64,000 nucleotides of DNA from Beta vulgaris subsp. vulgaris. Its lineage: Eukaryota; Streptophyta; Magnoliopsida; Caryophyllales; Amaranthaceae. The notes beneath the pieces are model-generated. The model was not told the DNA's origin and searched no databases. It saw nothing but the letters and a program-made list of their open reading frames with translations. A program made the translations under genes and the position numbers. Positions within the stretch are counted from its first letter, which is position 1; the number at the start of each line of letters is the position of its first letter. Positions 1-11,177 of the stretch are shown here, one piece after another. The stretch covers positions 43,868,368-43,932,367 of the forward strand of contig NC_079203.1 of assembly GCF_026745355.1 (NCBI RefSeq), read 5' to 3'.

Positions 1-1102
1 TTATTGGGTCAAATGCAAGTGATAGTATTTCAATTATGGGTCTATATGATGCAAATCATATTTGGGTAAGTAGGCTTTTGGTTCGGCAGTTGGGGTGAGA
101 TTAAGGACACGGCAGTTTGGGTCGAAATATTCAAATCGATTAGTTTTGCGAAATGTATGGGTAAGATACTATATACGGCGGTTTTTGTCTGGGTGAAACG
201 ATGAGAATATGTAATTTGGGTGTATATAAGCGGTTAGGAACTTATTTGAAAATTCATATGGAACATGGTTAGTTTTTTTCAAATATTTAGTTTTTAATAA
301 TTCAATTTTTTTTTTCAAATCTACGTATAACCCATTTTGTAGCTAGACTCGAACGTTTTATAAGAAAAAAAATTTGATGGGCGTAAATACTATTGAAATC
401 CTCATACCTTGATAACGATATCGAGTATTATTTAAAATTAAATAAAAATGTAGTGATTTATATCTTTGTTATTGGAAATGAGTTAACTATGTATCTTATA
501 AAGTTTATAAATGTAATACTTCATGTGCTACCATATAAATGCACCATTTTCCACTATGGAAATTTTCACTATACATGTACCATTTTCCTATTCAGTAACT
601 TTTCATAAAATAGTACTAATAAATAATACATACGGGTCATAAGCCAGTTCTAATCAACAAAAAAATTTCATGCACTTTATCATGACATTAGCTACATCAG
701 TTACTAAACGCACGGGTCATGAGCCAGTTCTAAAAAATATTTTTAATACATGATATAGTTATAAAAACTTAAGTCATGAACTAACATCCAGACCATGATT
801 TTAAGAGAAACATCATATAATCTTGAGTTTATAAAATAAAGTATTTCCGTGCATTTTGGTGTATTTTTTTTTTGTTTCATTTACATATTTATAGATGTAT
901 AAGATTTTTAAAGTTTAAAATGTTGTAATAAAGAATTTTTATATATCATAAAATATAATTTTACATTTTATATTCTTTCAACCTTATATAAATGAATTCT
1001 AATATATTATGTTTCAATAAATTTTGAACAAAAACAACAATTTAATAAATAAAACAATTTCGTACATTATGTGCAAGTCCAAATCATATCTATATAGCAC
1101 TT
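1..1102. other. AT-rich intergenic DNA, no gene
   Basis: I see no gene here; the short open frames have no recognisable motif and no coding-like composition. Two short segments near 640 and 705 share a phrase (acgggtcat.agccagttct), so some of this is probably old repeat, possibly the interior of the Helitron-like element whose end is seen at 1103-1133. Confidence 0.5.
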
Positions 1103-1133
1103 CCCGTGCATTTTTGCACGGGTTAAAAGCTAG
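1103..1133 (+). mobile_element. Helitron-like 3' terminus
   Basis: A GC-rich hairpin (cccgtgc, loop, gcacggg) is followed seven bases later by CTAG and then a T. This is the usual form of a plant Helitron 3' end: a short hairpin roughly ten bases before a CTRR end, inserted ahead of T. I could not place the matching TC 5' end, so the element's extent and content are unknown. A chance hairpin is possible. Confidence 0.4.
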
Positions 1134-2310
1134 TTTTATTATAGACCTAGACTCATAAGTCATGTGATTGTTGAGCTGTACCTCCTCTCAATGTCGATAT
1201 GGTATAAGTATTTGAATAGGAAAATATTATTACAAGTAGATTATCAATTCAAGTAAACTGGCTCTGAGTAAGTATTTAAGTTATCTTAAATGGTAATGTG
1301 CTAACATATTTTAGGTGTTAAAATGATAAAAATATTTGGAGAACACCTAAAATGAAATTCAGGTGGTTAAAATGATTAAATGATGTGTTGAAATTTTACT
1401 TTCGCTTTTCAAAATTAATTCAAGTGACTCAAATTTTGGAAAATCTTTTTAATATCTTGATATCAACTAATTTTGCCAAAATAATTTATCAACTTAAACA
1501 ACTAATTTTGTCATATTATTAAGCTAATCAACTACCTTATCAGTTCTAGCACCTTATCATTTCTAGTTTTATCTTATTAGTTTCACTTAACATATGAATT
1601 TTAGTTAATTTCAACTAGTATTGCTAAACGAATACATAAGTTTTAATACTCACACGAAAAATTCTTAGAAATTTCACCTCTTCTTTTGATGAGTCATTGT
1701 TTTTTTTTTTGTTCGAGTGAGGATAAAATCCAAACACGAGAAAGAAGAAAACAACAACGAAATGGAAAAATAAAGAGGAATTAAGCGTGACAAAGCCACA
1801 TCTATCACATAATTAAAGTATCTCTTATATATTTACTTATTTGATTTTTTCAAAATACTTCATAAGGTATAAAAAAGAATTTCAAAGTGATAATATATTA
1901 CACTACTATTTTGGATTTTTCAAAGCTACTTTGAACAATATACTACTCTTTTCTGACGGAAAGAAGAATATCATTAATAGTAAGTCATACGGCATAAACA
2001 ATGATCATCAAGATCTAAATAAATACATATTTAGACAATCACGACAATTGACACAATGAAACTAATTAATTTTAATCTACCGCTTCAAGCTTGATGTGAG
2101 TAGTACGTTTAGATATTTTTCATGTTTTTAAGTGGAGACTTTCATAATCTAATTCTATGATATAATTGTCCCGAGTGACGAATTGATGAAAAAATCTAAA
2201 CCTCATGGTTCCAGATCATCTTACGAATTATTAACACCATGAAAACAAACAAAATAAAGTCATAGAAATTATGAGAAGTAAGAACCCACCAAAAGGGGGA
2301 GAAAATCTGT
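1134..2310. other. Intergenic, nothing recognised
   Basis: AT-rich sequence with no open frame of interest, no splice-linked coding blocks and no clear terminal repeats. Confidence 0.5.
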
Positions 2311-3780
2311 AATACCTCGACAATTCTCTATTTTCCAAAATACCTTTTCAATATAAAACTTAGAAAATTATCAAAGTATTATCGTCTGAATGATAATGTA
2401 TCGGCTTATTGGAAAATAATAGCAAATAACTTTAGAAATAAAACTTAGTCAACCAAAAAGTCAACTTCAAAAGTCAACCCAATAGAAAGTCAAAAGTCAA
2501 ACTCAAAAGGAAAAGTCAACAATAATAGTCAAAGTCAACTATAAGATAATAAAAGTCAAGACAAACTCTCCCCTTTCCCGAACTCATGATGCACCATTTT
2601 CAAACCTGTAAACGACAATGCTCTGTTGATCCCGAGAGACTGCTCACCAAATGGGTCATAACAGGATCAATAAGGCATAACCATGGTCAAGACATACATA
2701 TAAAGCACGTAATCAACAAAGTTGAGTATTACATAGTAAATAAATAAATAAATAAAACCTAACATGATACTAATATATATTAAGCAGGGATAAATAATCA
2801 TATAATAACATACCAGACTACTTTTACTGAACTAAACTCCAGAACTAATATGTTAATTTAACTTAGATGGAATAGTCGATGAAATGAGTTATCTAAACCA
2901 AAACCAGTCTTCAATCTAGAAGACGAAGTACGGGTACGACTCCGTACTCCCCTTACCTACGATATTGATGAACCTTTATAATAAAAATAGGACATGATGA
3001 TCAATTCGGTCCCAAGAAAAGCCATGGGCTACCATCATGTACTCCAACTCATATGTGTCCAACACTTTAGACGTGCACAAGTCTAAAGTTATTGCTATTC
3101 ACGTTTCACTTTACATGATTAATAATTTATTCACCTGTTATAACTCACAAGCAGGACAAATAATATAATCATTAAAGAACCATAAACTTTCATTTTTATC
3201 TTAATATTAGATAAGGTGATCATCAACCTAACAACCCAAGGTTCAATATTAAATCCCTAACCTTTCTTTATTTGTTGAACCAACTCAACAACCAACCAAC
3301 CTTTCATAGGTTGTAATAATCAACTTACCAAATAAGGCACTCGGTCCTCATAAAGTAATTAAATAGCAAAGAGAACAACATGATTCAATCATACTCCAAT
3401 AGCAACATAAATATTAACCCCTCATGTGAATTAATAAAATAAAGTTTCCAAATCCCATATACTTGCTTGCATCAATATTTCATACAAACATGATATCATT
3501 ATCATAATCAACATGCTTCACATAAGACATAAAACATGCAAATCCAATTGAATATAAATCACATATGAACTAAAAATAGTTCCTTATACATGATACTACA
3601 TAAATCTCATCCTTAGGACATGATACCAATCCAACCAACACACAGGTATGTACGTACCTTGTCTAGACAAAACAAGAGACCAATTTCACAAGCTTAAAAG
3701 TCACCTAAAGAGAATTTCCAGCATAAAATAATCAACATATCCACAATCAATACTCTAGAAATATTTTAAAAGATGGAACT
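2311..3780. mobile_element. Probable LTR-type repeat remnant
   Basis: The segment opens with TGTAATACCTCGAC, a start often seen in plant Ty3/gypsy LTRs. It continues with a purine-rich stretch at 2450-2560 in which aaaagtcaac-like phrases recur many times. I found no partner LTR, primer-binding site or target duplication, so its limits are a guess. It may be a solo LTR or a truncated copy. No coding sequence was seen. Confidence 0.3.
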
Positions 3781-3840
3781 ATTTTGATCAGACTGGTAAA
3801 AGATGGAATTGTTACCCTCATTTTTTTTCCTTTACATTAT

Positions 3841-4611
3841 GGAAAAATTGATACAAACAGTCCCAATTATGGGCCTTCCGCCATTTCAGTCCCAACTAAG
3901 GATTATTTCTGAGCTGTCCCAACTATATATCATTTTTGTTGAAATTGATCTCAGGTGACTGATTATCTGTTTAACAGGTTACTTTTTTGTATTTCTAAAG
4001 TCACTTTCTTCTCTCTTTTTCTCTCTCTTATCTTCTTCCTCCCATGCCATCCCTCCCCCTGCCACCCCCTCCCCATCCAGCTATCCCAAAATCCCCTCCC
4101 CCTCCCATCCGATGGCGTGATGCAGTGTCAAGCGAGGGAGGAGCAACAAGTGGCAGAAAGAACAGAGAAGCACGAGGGAGAAAAGAGATGCTACAGCGCC
4201 ACACTTGGTGGCCTCGGGGGTGATTCGTCCGAGTGACGAAGGTTTGCTTTGCGGTGGAGGTTCATCAACGCGGGTGGGTGAGGGTGAAGGGGGACGTTTG
4301 GCTGCTGGAGATGTGGAATTTATGCGGGAAATGGTGGATGATGGGATCCGGGTGGTGGTTTCGTGGAGAGAGAAAGTGTTGGTGGTGTTGGGTGGTGGGT
4401 GATGTGTTGGTTGGTGGAGTGATGTTGAATAGGTGGGGTGAAAAGGAAGAAGAAAAAAAGAACGCGGTTTACCTGTTGTAGCAAGTCATTGACCTGTTGG
4501 GACCAATTTTGGCAAAAATGATGTATAGTTGGGACAGCTCAGAAATAATCCTTAGTTGAGACTAAAAATGGCGAAACGCCCATAGTTGGGACTGTTCCTA
4601 TCAATTTTTCC
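3841..4611. mobile_element. Non-autonomous Mutator-like element (MULE)
   Basis: The ends are long inverted repeats: the left starts GGAAAAATTGATACAAACAG and the right, reversed, starts GGAAAAATTGATAGGAACAG, with similarity continuing for roughly 120 bases. A perfect 9-bp direct repeat, TTACATTAT, flanks it at 3832-3840 and 4612-4620, which is the target duplication expected of MULEs. The interior (about 4020-4480) is markedly GC-richer than the surroundings and may be captured genic DNA, but I do not recognise a protein in it. No transposase is present. Confidence 0.82.
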
Positions 4612-4620
4612 TTACATTAT

Positions 4621-7041
4621 TCATTATTAACTTTGGCCTATGCTTTTTTATTATATAAAAAGTAAAATGTCACCAAGTAATATATATTAATCAATTAGTC
4701 TCAATAAGTATATTCTAAATATCAAATTTTATACTTTATAATTGATGATTAAAGATATTAATGAATAAAATTATATGTTGACATACGTGAAAATCAAATG
4801 ATCGCAAGAACTCTCTTTATTTGTTTGAATAGGGATATTTTGACTATGTTTTTTAATGCAAATCTTTGACTATTCTGATTGGACTTGAGTAAAAATTGCA
4901 AAGTTGATATTTTGAAAAGACGCGTTGAGACAAATCAAATAAAATTCCACCACAATAACTAATTTTTTTTTATGTAATTAATACATTATGAACAATATAC
5001 TTACTAAATAGTATTAAAAGTTAAAATATTTCTATTAAATAAAACAAATGAAGTATAAAAAAACAGAGGAATTAATAACTTTATATATTAGTAAACGTTA
5101 AATTTATAGACTTGTAACTGGAAAAAAAAAAATTGAAGTAAGAAGTATATATATCCAAGTTTGATAAATTTCTTAAGGCTAGATATATTTAACATAATTT
5201 TTCTTATAACAAATATTATTTGTGTTTTGTGTAACAGATAAAGGGAAAACAACACAAGTAATATTTGTATATATACAAACAATAATTGTTATATGCAAAT
5301 AATATTTACTATACGAAAAATCGTGTTAAATATACTCGTGAAATGTTTATCATACTTTTGTGCATATATTGGAATTGAGGAATAAGAAATCTTAAATTTT
5401 GCAAAGTTTGACTCTCAAATGGGAGAATTTTTTTAAAAAATATCACTCTTGTTTTGATGTGGGATGCAAGTAACTCCAAGAGCCAAAGTACCGCATTATT
5501 CTAATCACTTCTCTATCCTATTGCTGACAAAAACTTAGCTGTACTTATATATGATATTATTGGATCAAAAATATATATATGATCTTAAGTTACAACAAAT
5601 CTACACCTGTAAATGCAATGTTAAAAAAAAACATGTCTCTCATAAATTAATTAAATATACAAACTATTAATTTGATTTTATTAAAAAAAACAATGAAAAT
5701 TACAAATATTATAATATTTGTTGGCAATATTATATCTTTTGTTGTCTCTATAACTGCATTATTTAATAATTTTTGGTTGCAATAGGAAAAAAAAAATTGA
5801 ATAATTGGTTGTTTCTCTTAAGTTTTCTAAATCCTTGTCAGTGCTTATTTGGTTGTAATTAGAATTATTTTCCTATAAAACTTTACAATTTGTGGAAATT
5901 TAATTCATAGGAATTTATATAGGAATTGTGAGTGATCAAGGAGTGGGTAGGTAACCCGTCAAAAAAAAAAAGGGGGGGGGGGGGGTGGGGTGGGGGGTGG
6001 GTAGGCAAATAATTTATTACATTTTGTGAGAATTTTAAATTTTCATGAATTTTCATTATCCCATTTTTCCCACTTCATATCAACCAAACAACTAACAAAA
6101 TCAAAAAACATAAGAAATTTCATTACGTACATAATTTACTATATACCAAACAAACACTTAGTATTATTGAAAGTTGTGCACTACTAATACTATCAACCTT
6201 TTTTTTTTTTTGGCTATTCTTAGCTATCATACCTCCAATAAAAGTCTCACACATAAATTATGTACTCGTATGAACTTCAAATTAAAATTACAAATTGTCA
6301 AAAATTAGTTAAATCGACACATCATTCCACCCATGCTTGGAACGGGTTAGAAAAACTAGTTATAGTAGATAGGAAAAATGAGAGTCAGTTACTCATTATT
6401 GCTAGAGTTTTTAGCATGAAGTTAAGGGTGGGGAAAATATATATCTCCTTTTTTTTTTCAAGACTTCATATTGTATCGTCTATTTCAAGTATCTAATCTT
6501 CTCTTTGATATTCTTTAATTGATACTATGGAAATTTAGAGTTAGTTCACTATAAAATTGTCTAAGGTTAAGTTGTACCTACTAAGGATTAATGTCATCTG
6601 ACCCTAATCCAAAAATTACATATTTCTAAAAGATCATATCCTTCTTGCATCCCTTATTAGTTTACCCTATTTTTTTGACACATAATATTAGGTGAATTAG
6701 TATGTGGATCCCAAAAAGAAAGAGCAAGTATTAATTTATTATGGGCCAAAAGATCGAAGGATATATAGTGAATGCTTTATGTAAAAGATGATCATATAAA
6801 ACTTGTGAGTCAATTCCAAAATCAAAAGAAAATGGGTAACTAATAAGAGATAACTCAAAATGAAAAGTGGGTAAACTAATAAGAGCTAAATTATAAAATT
6901 ATAAAATTTATGGAACCAAAAAGAACTTGTCTAAATTATAAAATTGTTAGCCTTTAAGGGCTATAGTCCCAAAAATCAATTATAGTTTTTCAATGAACAA
7001 AGGGGTGAGGAAACTTAGCTAAGAATTATCTTTTAATACTG
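4621..7041. other. Intergenic, AT-rich, no gene
   Basis: No gene is visible. The stretch around 5836-6168 begins agtgcttatttggttg and ends with caaacaaacact, loosely inverted, so it could be an old MITE, but I see no clean target duplication. Confidence 0.45.
5959..6004 (+). repeat. A-run followed by long G-run
   Basis: Eleven or so A are followed by about sixteen G and then a ggggtggggtgggg pattern. The run has several G-tracts of three or more and could form a G-quadruplex. Homopolymer length is also where assembly errors concentrate, so the exact length is uncertain. Confidence 0.7.
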
Positions 7042-8289
7042 TTATAACATTAAACAGAAGAACAAGAAGAATACAAATATAAAGATTTGAATTGAAATCA
7101 AACATTGACTTCCATCACTAGTGTTTAATTGTGGTGACAAAATGGGAGGAGAAGCCATGGAAGAAGGTATAGGGCTTGAGGATATATTAACGAAACGTTG
7201 TAGAACATCATATCTCATTTGGCAGCTTGGCGCGAGGTGATAGCTTAACATCAAGCTAGAGTTCGCACATTCAAGCGTATAATTCAATGCATCCATTAAG
7301 CACTCCTTGCACTCCTCCCTACTAATATCAGGAGTACATTGCACCAAACAATCTACTTTTTGATACTCAAAATAAGTCATTTGTTCCATAGCAAAGTAGC
7401 GCGATGAATTTTTCGATGTAGCTTGATCAATTAGCCCTCTGAAGATTGGTTCAATGGTTCTATTCAACTCGCCTCCATCCGGTATACTGATCTGACATTC
7501 ACGATAGTAGGGCTCGAGCTCCATCTTGGCGAATATCGGACGGTTAGCATAGCGTAACAAGCATTCCTGCCATAAGGAACAAATTGTTAATTAACCCATT
7601 AGAAGAAAAAAAAATCAGTGAAGTTATTGATAGAGTATAAATCTATTCATAAGGCCTCAACCATCAGCTTAAGCTTTTGGTTGAGTTGGTCCTTTGACAT
7701 GGTATTAGAGCCCGAGTTATGGGTCTCGTCTAAACTGGGTGTTTGATAGCTACTGGATAAGGATTTACCTCGACAGGATGTCCAACCCCTAAGAGGATTA
7801 TTGCTCTAACCTTTCCAGTTGGCTCTGAATTTCTAAGGACACTCACAAGTGAGGGGGTGTGTTGAAACTCATTAAGTGCCCACTTGTGAGTGTCCCACAT
7901 TGGAGAAAGAGGAGAGAATAAACCACTTTATAAGATAAGGTGTTACTCCTCCTATCACCAATTGGTTTTAGGATGGAACCTCCTAGCTTGTAAGTGAGCT
8001 AAACTCTCCTCCTCCTTATTGGGTTACCCAGGCCCATTTTCATATAATCTAAAAACTAACATGGTATCAAGAGCCAGCGTGACAAAAGGTCACGGGTTCG
8101 AATCTCATCCACCCCTCCTTTCGCAGTGGAATATTTATCGTCAGGTATGAGGGAGACTTGTGCTGCATCCACACTTCAAGCCCAAAGGGCTCTTGCCTGA
8201 GGGGGCGTGATAGAGTATAAATCTATTCATAGGGCATCAACCATCAGCTTAAGCTTTTGGTTGAGTTGGTCCTTTGACAGTTATTTCTT

Positions 8290-8373
<84 letters not shown>

Positions 8374-9256
8374 GAGCAAAAACTTTCTAAAATGAGCAAA
8401 GCAAAGTAACAAATTAGCATAAACATAAAATGAGTAGAAAATATTAAGTTATCAAAAACGTAAAATGTACTAAAATGTAAAAGAAGAAAAACGTAAAATG
8501 AGCATAAAAAAGTTCAATGAGAAAAAAGGTAAAATGAGCAAAACGTAAAATGAGCAAAAACGTTGATAAATGAGCATAAAATTGTTAAATGAGCAAAGAG
8601 CAAAAATATAATGAAGTGATCAAAATTTTCGTAAAATGAGGAAAAATGAGTGGTTCTCACGATTCTCATCATAAGGGTGGTTCTCATATGAACTTAAACA
8701 TATATATATAATTGAGGATAACCTACTTAAATTTAATATTTCCTTGCTCATCTTTATTTATTTTTATCTGCATTAATATGAATTTAGGATTCGGCACATT
8801 TTTTTTAATGAGAGCGAAAAAGTAAAAAGGAAAAAGTTGCGAGAAAGTCTTTTATTATATGAAACAAAGGGGGGAGGGGGGTACCTCATAAGTGACTTTG
8901 GCCTCTTTGGAGGAGCAAAGCTGCGCAAGATTCTTTGCAGCGTCCTCGACGCAATCGTGGCAAATCCGGAGTGGGAGATCATTTCGACAGTCGTAAAGGG
9001 CATAGACTTTGTTGGTGGCTTCATCATCTGAGCCTGCAGTGAAGGTGGAAAAGGTGTTGAAAGAGGAGAGGGAGGTAAGATTTGAGAAGGCCTTTAGGAG
9101 GTTTGAGTGGTAGGGGCTATTCTCAGTATAGTTTGCTTTTGGGTCACATTTCCACCCCAAAAAGATGGGACTTTCTAGACAAGTTGTTGGATTAATGAGA
9201 TATAGAGATGTTGCAAAGAGGAGTAGAAGAGGGGAAATGATTTGCCAGGCCGCCAT
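7042..9256 (-). CDS. Cysteine-rich repeat secretory protein, two DUF26 domains
   Basis: Two exons on the minus strand, 9256-8885 and 7566-7042, join in phase 0 across a GT-AG intron and give about 298 residues. The protein starts with a hydrophobic signal peptide (about residues 1-27). It then has two DUF26 (Gnk2-like) domains, each with the C-8x-C-2x-C signature: CRNDLPLRICHDC in exon 1 and CTPDISREECKEC in exon 2. The intron splits the first domain just before the ECLLRYANRPIF segment. No kinase domain follows, so this is a secreted or anchored protein, not a CRK receptor kinase. The C-terminus is a hydrophobic run ending at the stop, after a serine/proline-rich spacer, which fits a GPI-anchor signal or a tail-less membrane segment; plasmodesma-located DUF26 proteins normally keep a short cytoplasmic tail. 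DUF26 proteins are extracellular and some bind sugars or act in defence; the specific role is unknown. Confidence 0.88.
7628..7699 (+). repeat. TRIM left terminal repeat
   Basis: 72-bp repeat with TG...CA ends; differs from the right copy at only about three positions (for example aaggcctcaa here, agggcatcaa there). Confidence 0.88.
7860..8061 (+). repeat. Second LTR-like unit inside the TRIM
   Basis: This 202-bp block begins TGTTGAAACTC and ends CTAACA. It is preceded by its own purine tract (gtgaggggg) and followed by TGGTATCAAGAGCC, a second methionine-tRNA primer site. It is unrelated in sequence to the 72-bp terminal repeats. It is best read as an LTR of a different TRIM family caught inside this element. 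A tRNA B-box-like phrase (ggtcacgggttcgaatc) lies just downstream, near 8090-8106. Confidence 0.65.
8208..8279 (+). repeat. TRIM right terminal repeat
   Basis: 72-bp repeat matching 7628-7699, ending GACA next to the GTTAT target duplication. Confidence 0.88.
8293..8371. repeat. AT dinucleotide microsatellite
   Basis: An uninterrupted run of roughly 39 TA units lies just outside the TRIM within the DUF26 gene intron. Likely length-polymorphic between individuals. Confidence 0.95.
8372..8655. repeat. Degenerate aaaatgagca minisatellite
   Basis: The phrase gtaaaatgagcaaaa recurs many times with variable spacing. It has no regular coding frame and is low-complexity intron DNA. Confidence 0.75.
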
Positions 9257-9549
9257 TGATATTTAGCTGATAGAATTATGTGAATTCTAGTAGACTGCTT
9301 AACGAAATTTTATAACGATTGAGAGGTCATTCACGTAAATTTCATGGCCAAGATATACTAATTAACGAACTAAACAAGCAGGTAAAAAAAAACCCCGAAT
9401 CTTAATATTCTGCCATGATTTGTTTTCTCATATAAATGTGTATTACTTATGTATCAAATTTTCTTATTGTTTGATTATAATAATATGATTTTAGAATTTG
9501 TTCTAGAAAGGTAGACCATAGTAATAGAGACATCCAATATAATAATAAA

Positions 9550-9906
9550 GGAAAAATTGATAGTAAGGGTCTGAACTTTGAATTTTGGGCGATAATTTTC
9601 AAAAGGTTTGAACTATTGATTAACCTGTATAGGTTTTTACTTTGGGTACTTTTAAGAGGGTTTAACTTTTAGCGAGACTCAATCACTTGAAACTTGACGA
9701 TTTTTTAAAAATCTCACCTAGTTCCTACTTCTCTCCCTCAATTATCCCTTCTAACTCACGTTTCACAAATTATGACCTATTACGCCAGTTTCAATTCACT
9801 AAAGCCTGCTAAAAGTTAAGACCTCATAAAATTGGATCTATACAGACTAATCAATCATTTAGACCCGTATTATCAACCGTTGAGACCCCTTATTATCAAT
9901 TTCTCC
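9550..9906. mobile_element. MULE-like MITE
   Basis: The ends are GGAAAAATTGATAGTAAGGG and, reversed, GGAGAAATTGATAATAAGGG. The flanks aataataaa and taaaataaa match at seven of nine positions, fitting a decayed 9-bp duplication. The terminal thirteen bases are nearly the same as those of the element at 3841-4611, so both probably used the same transposase. No coding sequence. It lies upstream of the DUF26 gene start. Confidence 0.7.
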
Positions 9907-10371
9907 TAAAATAAAAGAACCCATATCGTGACACGAAAGATGTCGGTTCACAACAAAGACTGCTAATTTATTCTTTCCAAAGCTATGGCTTGTCCTATAT
10001 GGCTGATTACCTGAAACTACAAATAAATTAGCTAGCATAAATGACCCCTATTTGTTGGGTTTGTAAGTGATTCAAATTATCATTTATTTTTTAGGTTGCT
10101 CGTCAAGCTTGTTTCATATTCTCTAAAAATATAACTCGATCAAATGATAAGATAAATTATGTAGGACAGTAGGAGTATAATCAACTCCCTTCGTACAGCT
10201 AAGTTTTAGCGGGCAACAGAGACACAAATTCCACGTCGAAGACAAGCACATAAAATATCTTGATGAGGCACCAAATTAAGAAACAATTTATAATCGGTCT
10301 AACAACATTAGTTTATCTATCTCTTAAATCTTAACAAGCTTAGTCAATCTCAACTTAATGCCAATTAAATA
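9907..10371. other. Intergenic, nothing recognised
   Basis: AT-rich sequence between two transposons with no gene or repeat structure that I can identify. Confidence 0.45.
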
Positions 10372-10578
10372 CCCCTCCGTCTTAATAAAAATATTAATAT
10401 TATTTTCCACCAATCTATATCTTTAATTATAAAGATGTAATATCTTAAATTTATAAATTGAAATTAATCTAACAAGACCACAAATGATAATATTTAACCC
10501 TATATATTAATGAAAAAATATGGTCTAAACTAATGAGCTTTGACTTTGAAAAAGCAATATGGTGTAAGACTGATGAAG
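10372..10578. mobile_element. Degenerate Stowaway-like MITE
   Basis: The left end is TA followed by ccctccgtctta and the right end is taagactgatgaag followed by TA, an eroded form of the ctccctccgt/acggagggag ends of Stowaway elements. The right half is included in the local duplication described for 10491-13760. Confidence 0.55.
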
Positions 10579-10676
10579 TATTTACATTCTATAGGACATT
10601 GGTACAATTAAGTACGGGATTAGAAGATTTACAATATGTTCTATATTATTTAACCCTATATATTAATAAAAAAAAA

Positions 10677-11177
10677 CGGATTTTTCACCATATACCCTCG
10701 ACAAAAAAAATTATTCCTCATGTACCCTCGATGTTTTTAAAATTCATCGTGTATCTCAATCTCTTGATAATTCACCATGTTCCCTTAATGATTAACAATT
10801 ATTAATTTTTTAATCACTAAGTCTTGATTTCATTACTAAACCTTATTTTATCCCTATTTCACTCATTTATCCTAATAAATTAGCATTGAAAAACCACATA
10901 AGGCCAAAGAAGAAGCAAGAGAATTATGGAGGAAAACAGCTAAAAGGGCCATTTATTGTGTTTTAATTCTGTTTAATTATGACCAACGACTCAAATAGGG
11001 ATTGATTATGATTTAGTAACAGAATTAAAGGTTAATGATCAAAAAAATTGATAATCGTTAATCATTAAGGGTACATGGTGAATTATCAAGAAATTGAGGG
11101 GTATACGATGAATTTTGAAAACATCAAGGGTACATGGTGAATAAAAAAATTTGTCATGGCATATGGTGAAAAATCAG
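10677..11177. mobile_element. MULE-like MITE with long TIRs
   Basis: Ends cggatttttcaccatat and, reversed, ctgatttttcaccatat begin inverted repeats of about 170 bases rich in the phrase ttcacca.gtaccct. A 10-bp flank repeat, taaaaaaaaa, stands at 10667-10676 and 11178-11187; being a poly-A stretch it is weaker proof than a complex sequence, but the split tandem duplicate around it confirms the insertion limits. No coding sequence. Confidence 0.75.

Larger units (their letters stand above)
7628..8279 (+). mobile_element. TRIM-type miniature LTR retrotransposon, composite
   Basis: Two near-identical 72-bp terminal repeats, 7628-7699 and 8208-8279, begin TGATAG and end GACA. The left one is followed at once by TGGTATTAGAGCC, a primer-binding site for initiator methionine tRNA. 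The right one is preceded by a purine tract (gagggggcg). A perfect 5-bp duplication, GTTAT, flanks the element at 7623-7627 and 8280-8284. The element is 652 bp and has no coding sequence, so it must move using enzymes from other elements. Its interior holds a second LTR-like unit, listed separately. It sits in the DUF26 gene intron, opposite to that gene's direction. Confidence 0.9.
7567..8884 (-). other. Intron of the DUF26 gene with TRIM and simple repeats
   Basis: The donor reads GAG^GTACCC (exon end 8885) and the acceptor TTATGGCAG^GAATGC (exon start 7566). About two thirds of the intron is inserted or simple-repeat DNA: a composite TRIM, a long AT dinucleotide run and a degenerate aaaatgagc array. 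Confidence 0.85.

Noticed and set aside
8244..8426. Open frame of alternating Ile-Tyr
   Set aside because: It is simply the AT dinucleotide run translated.
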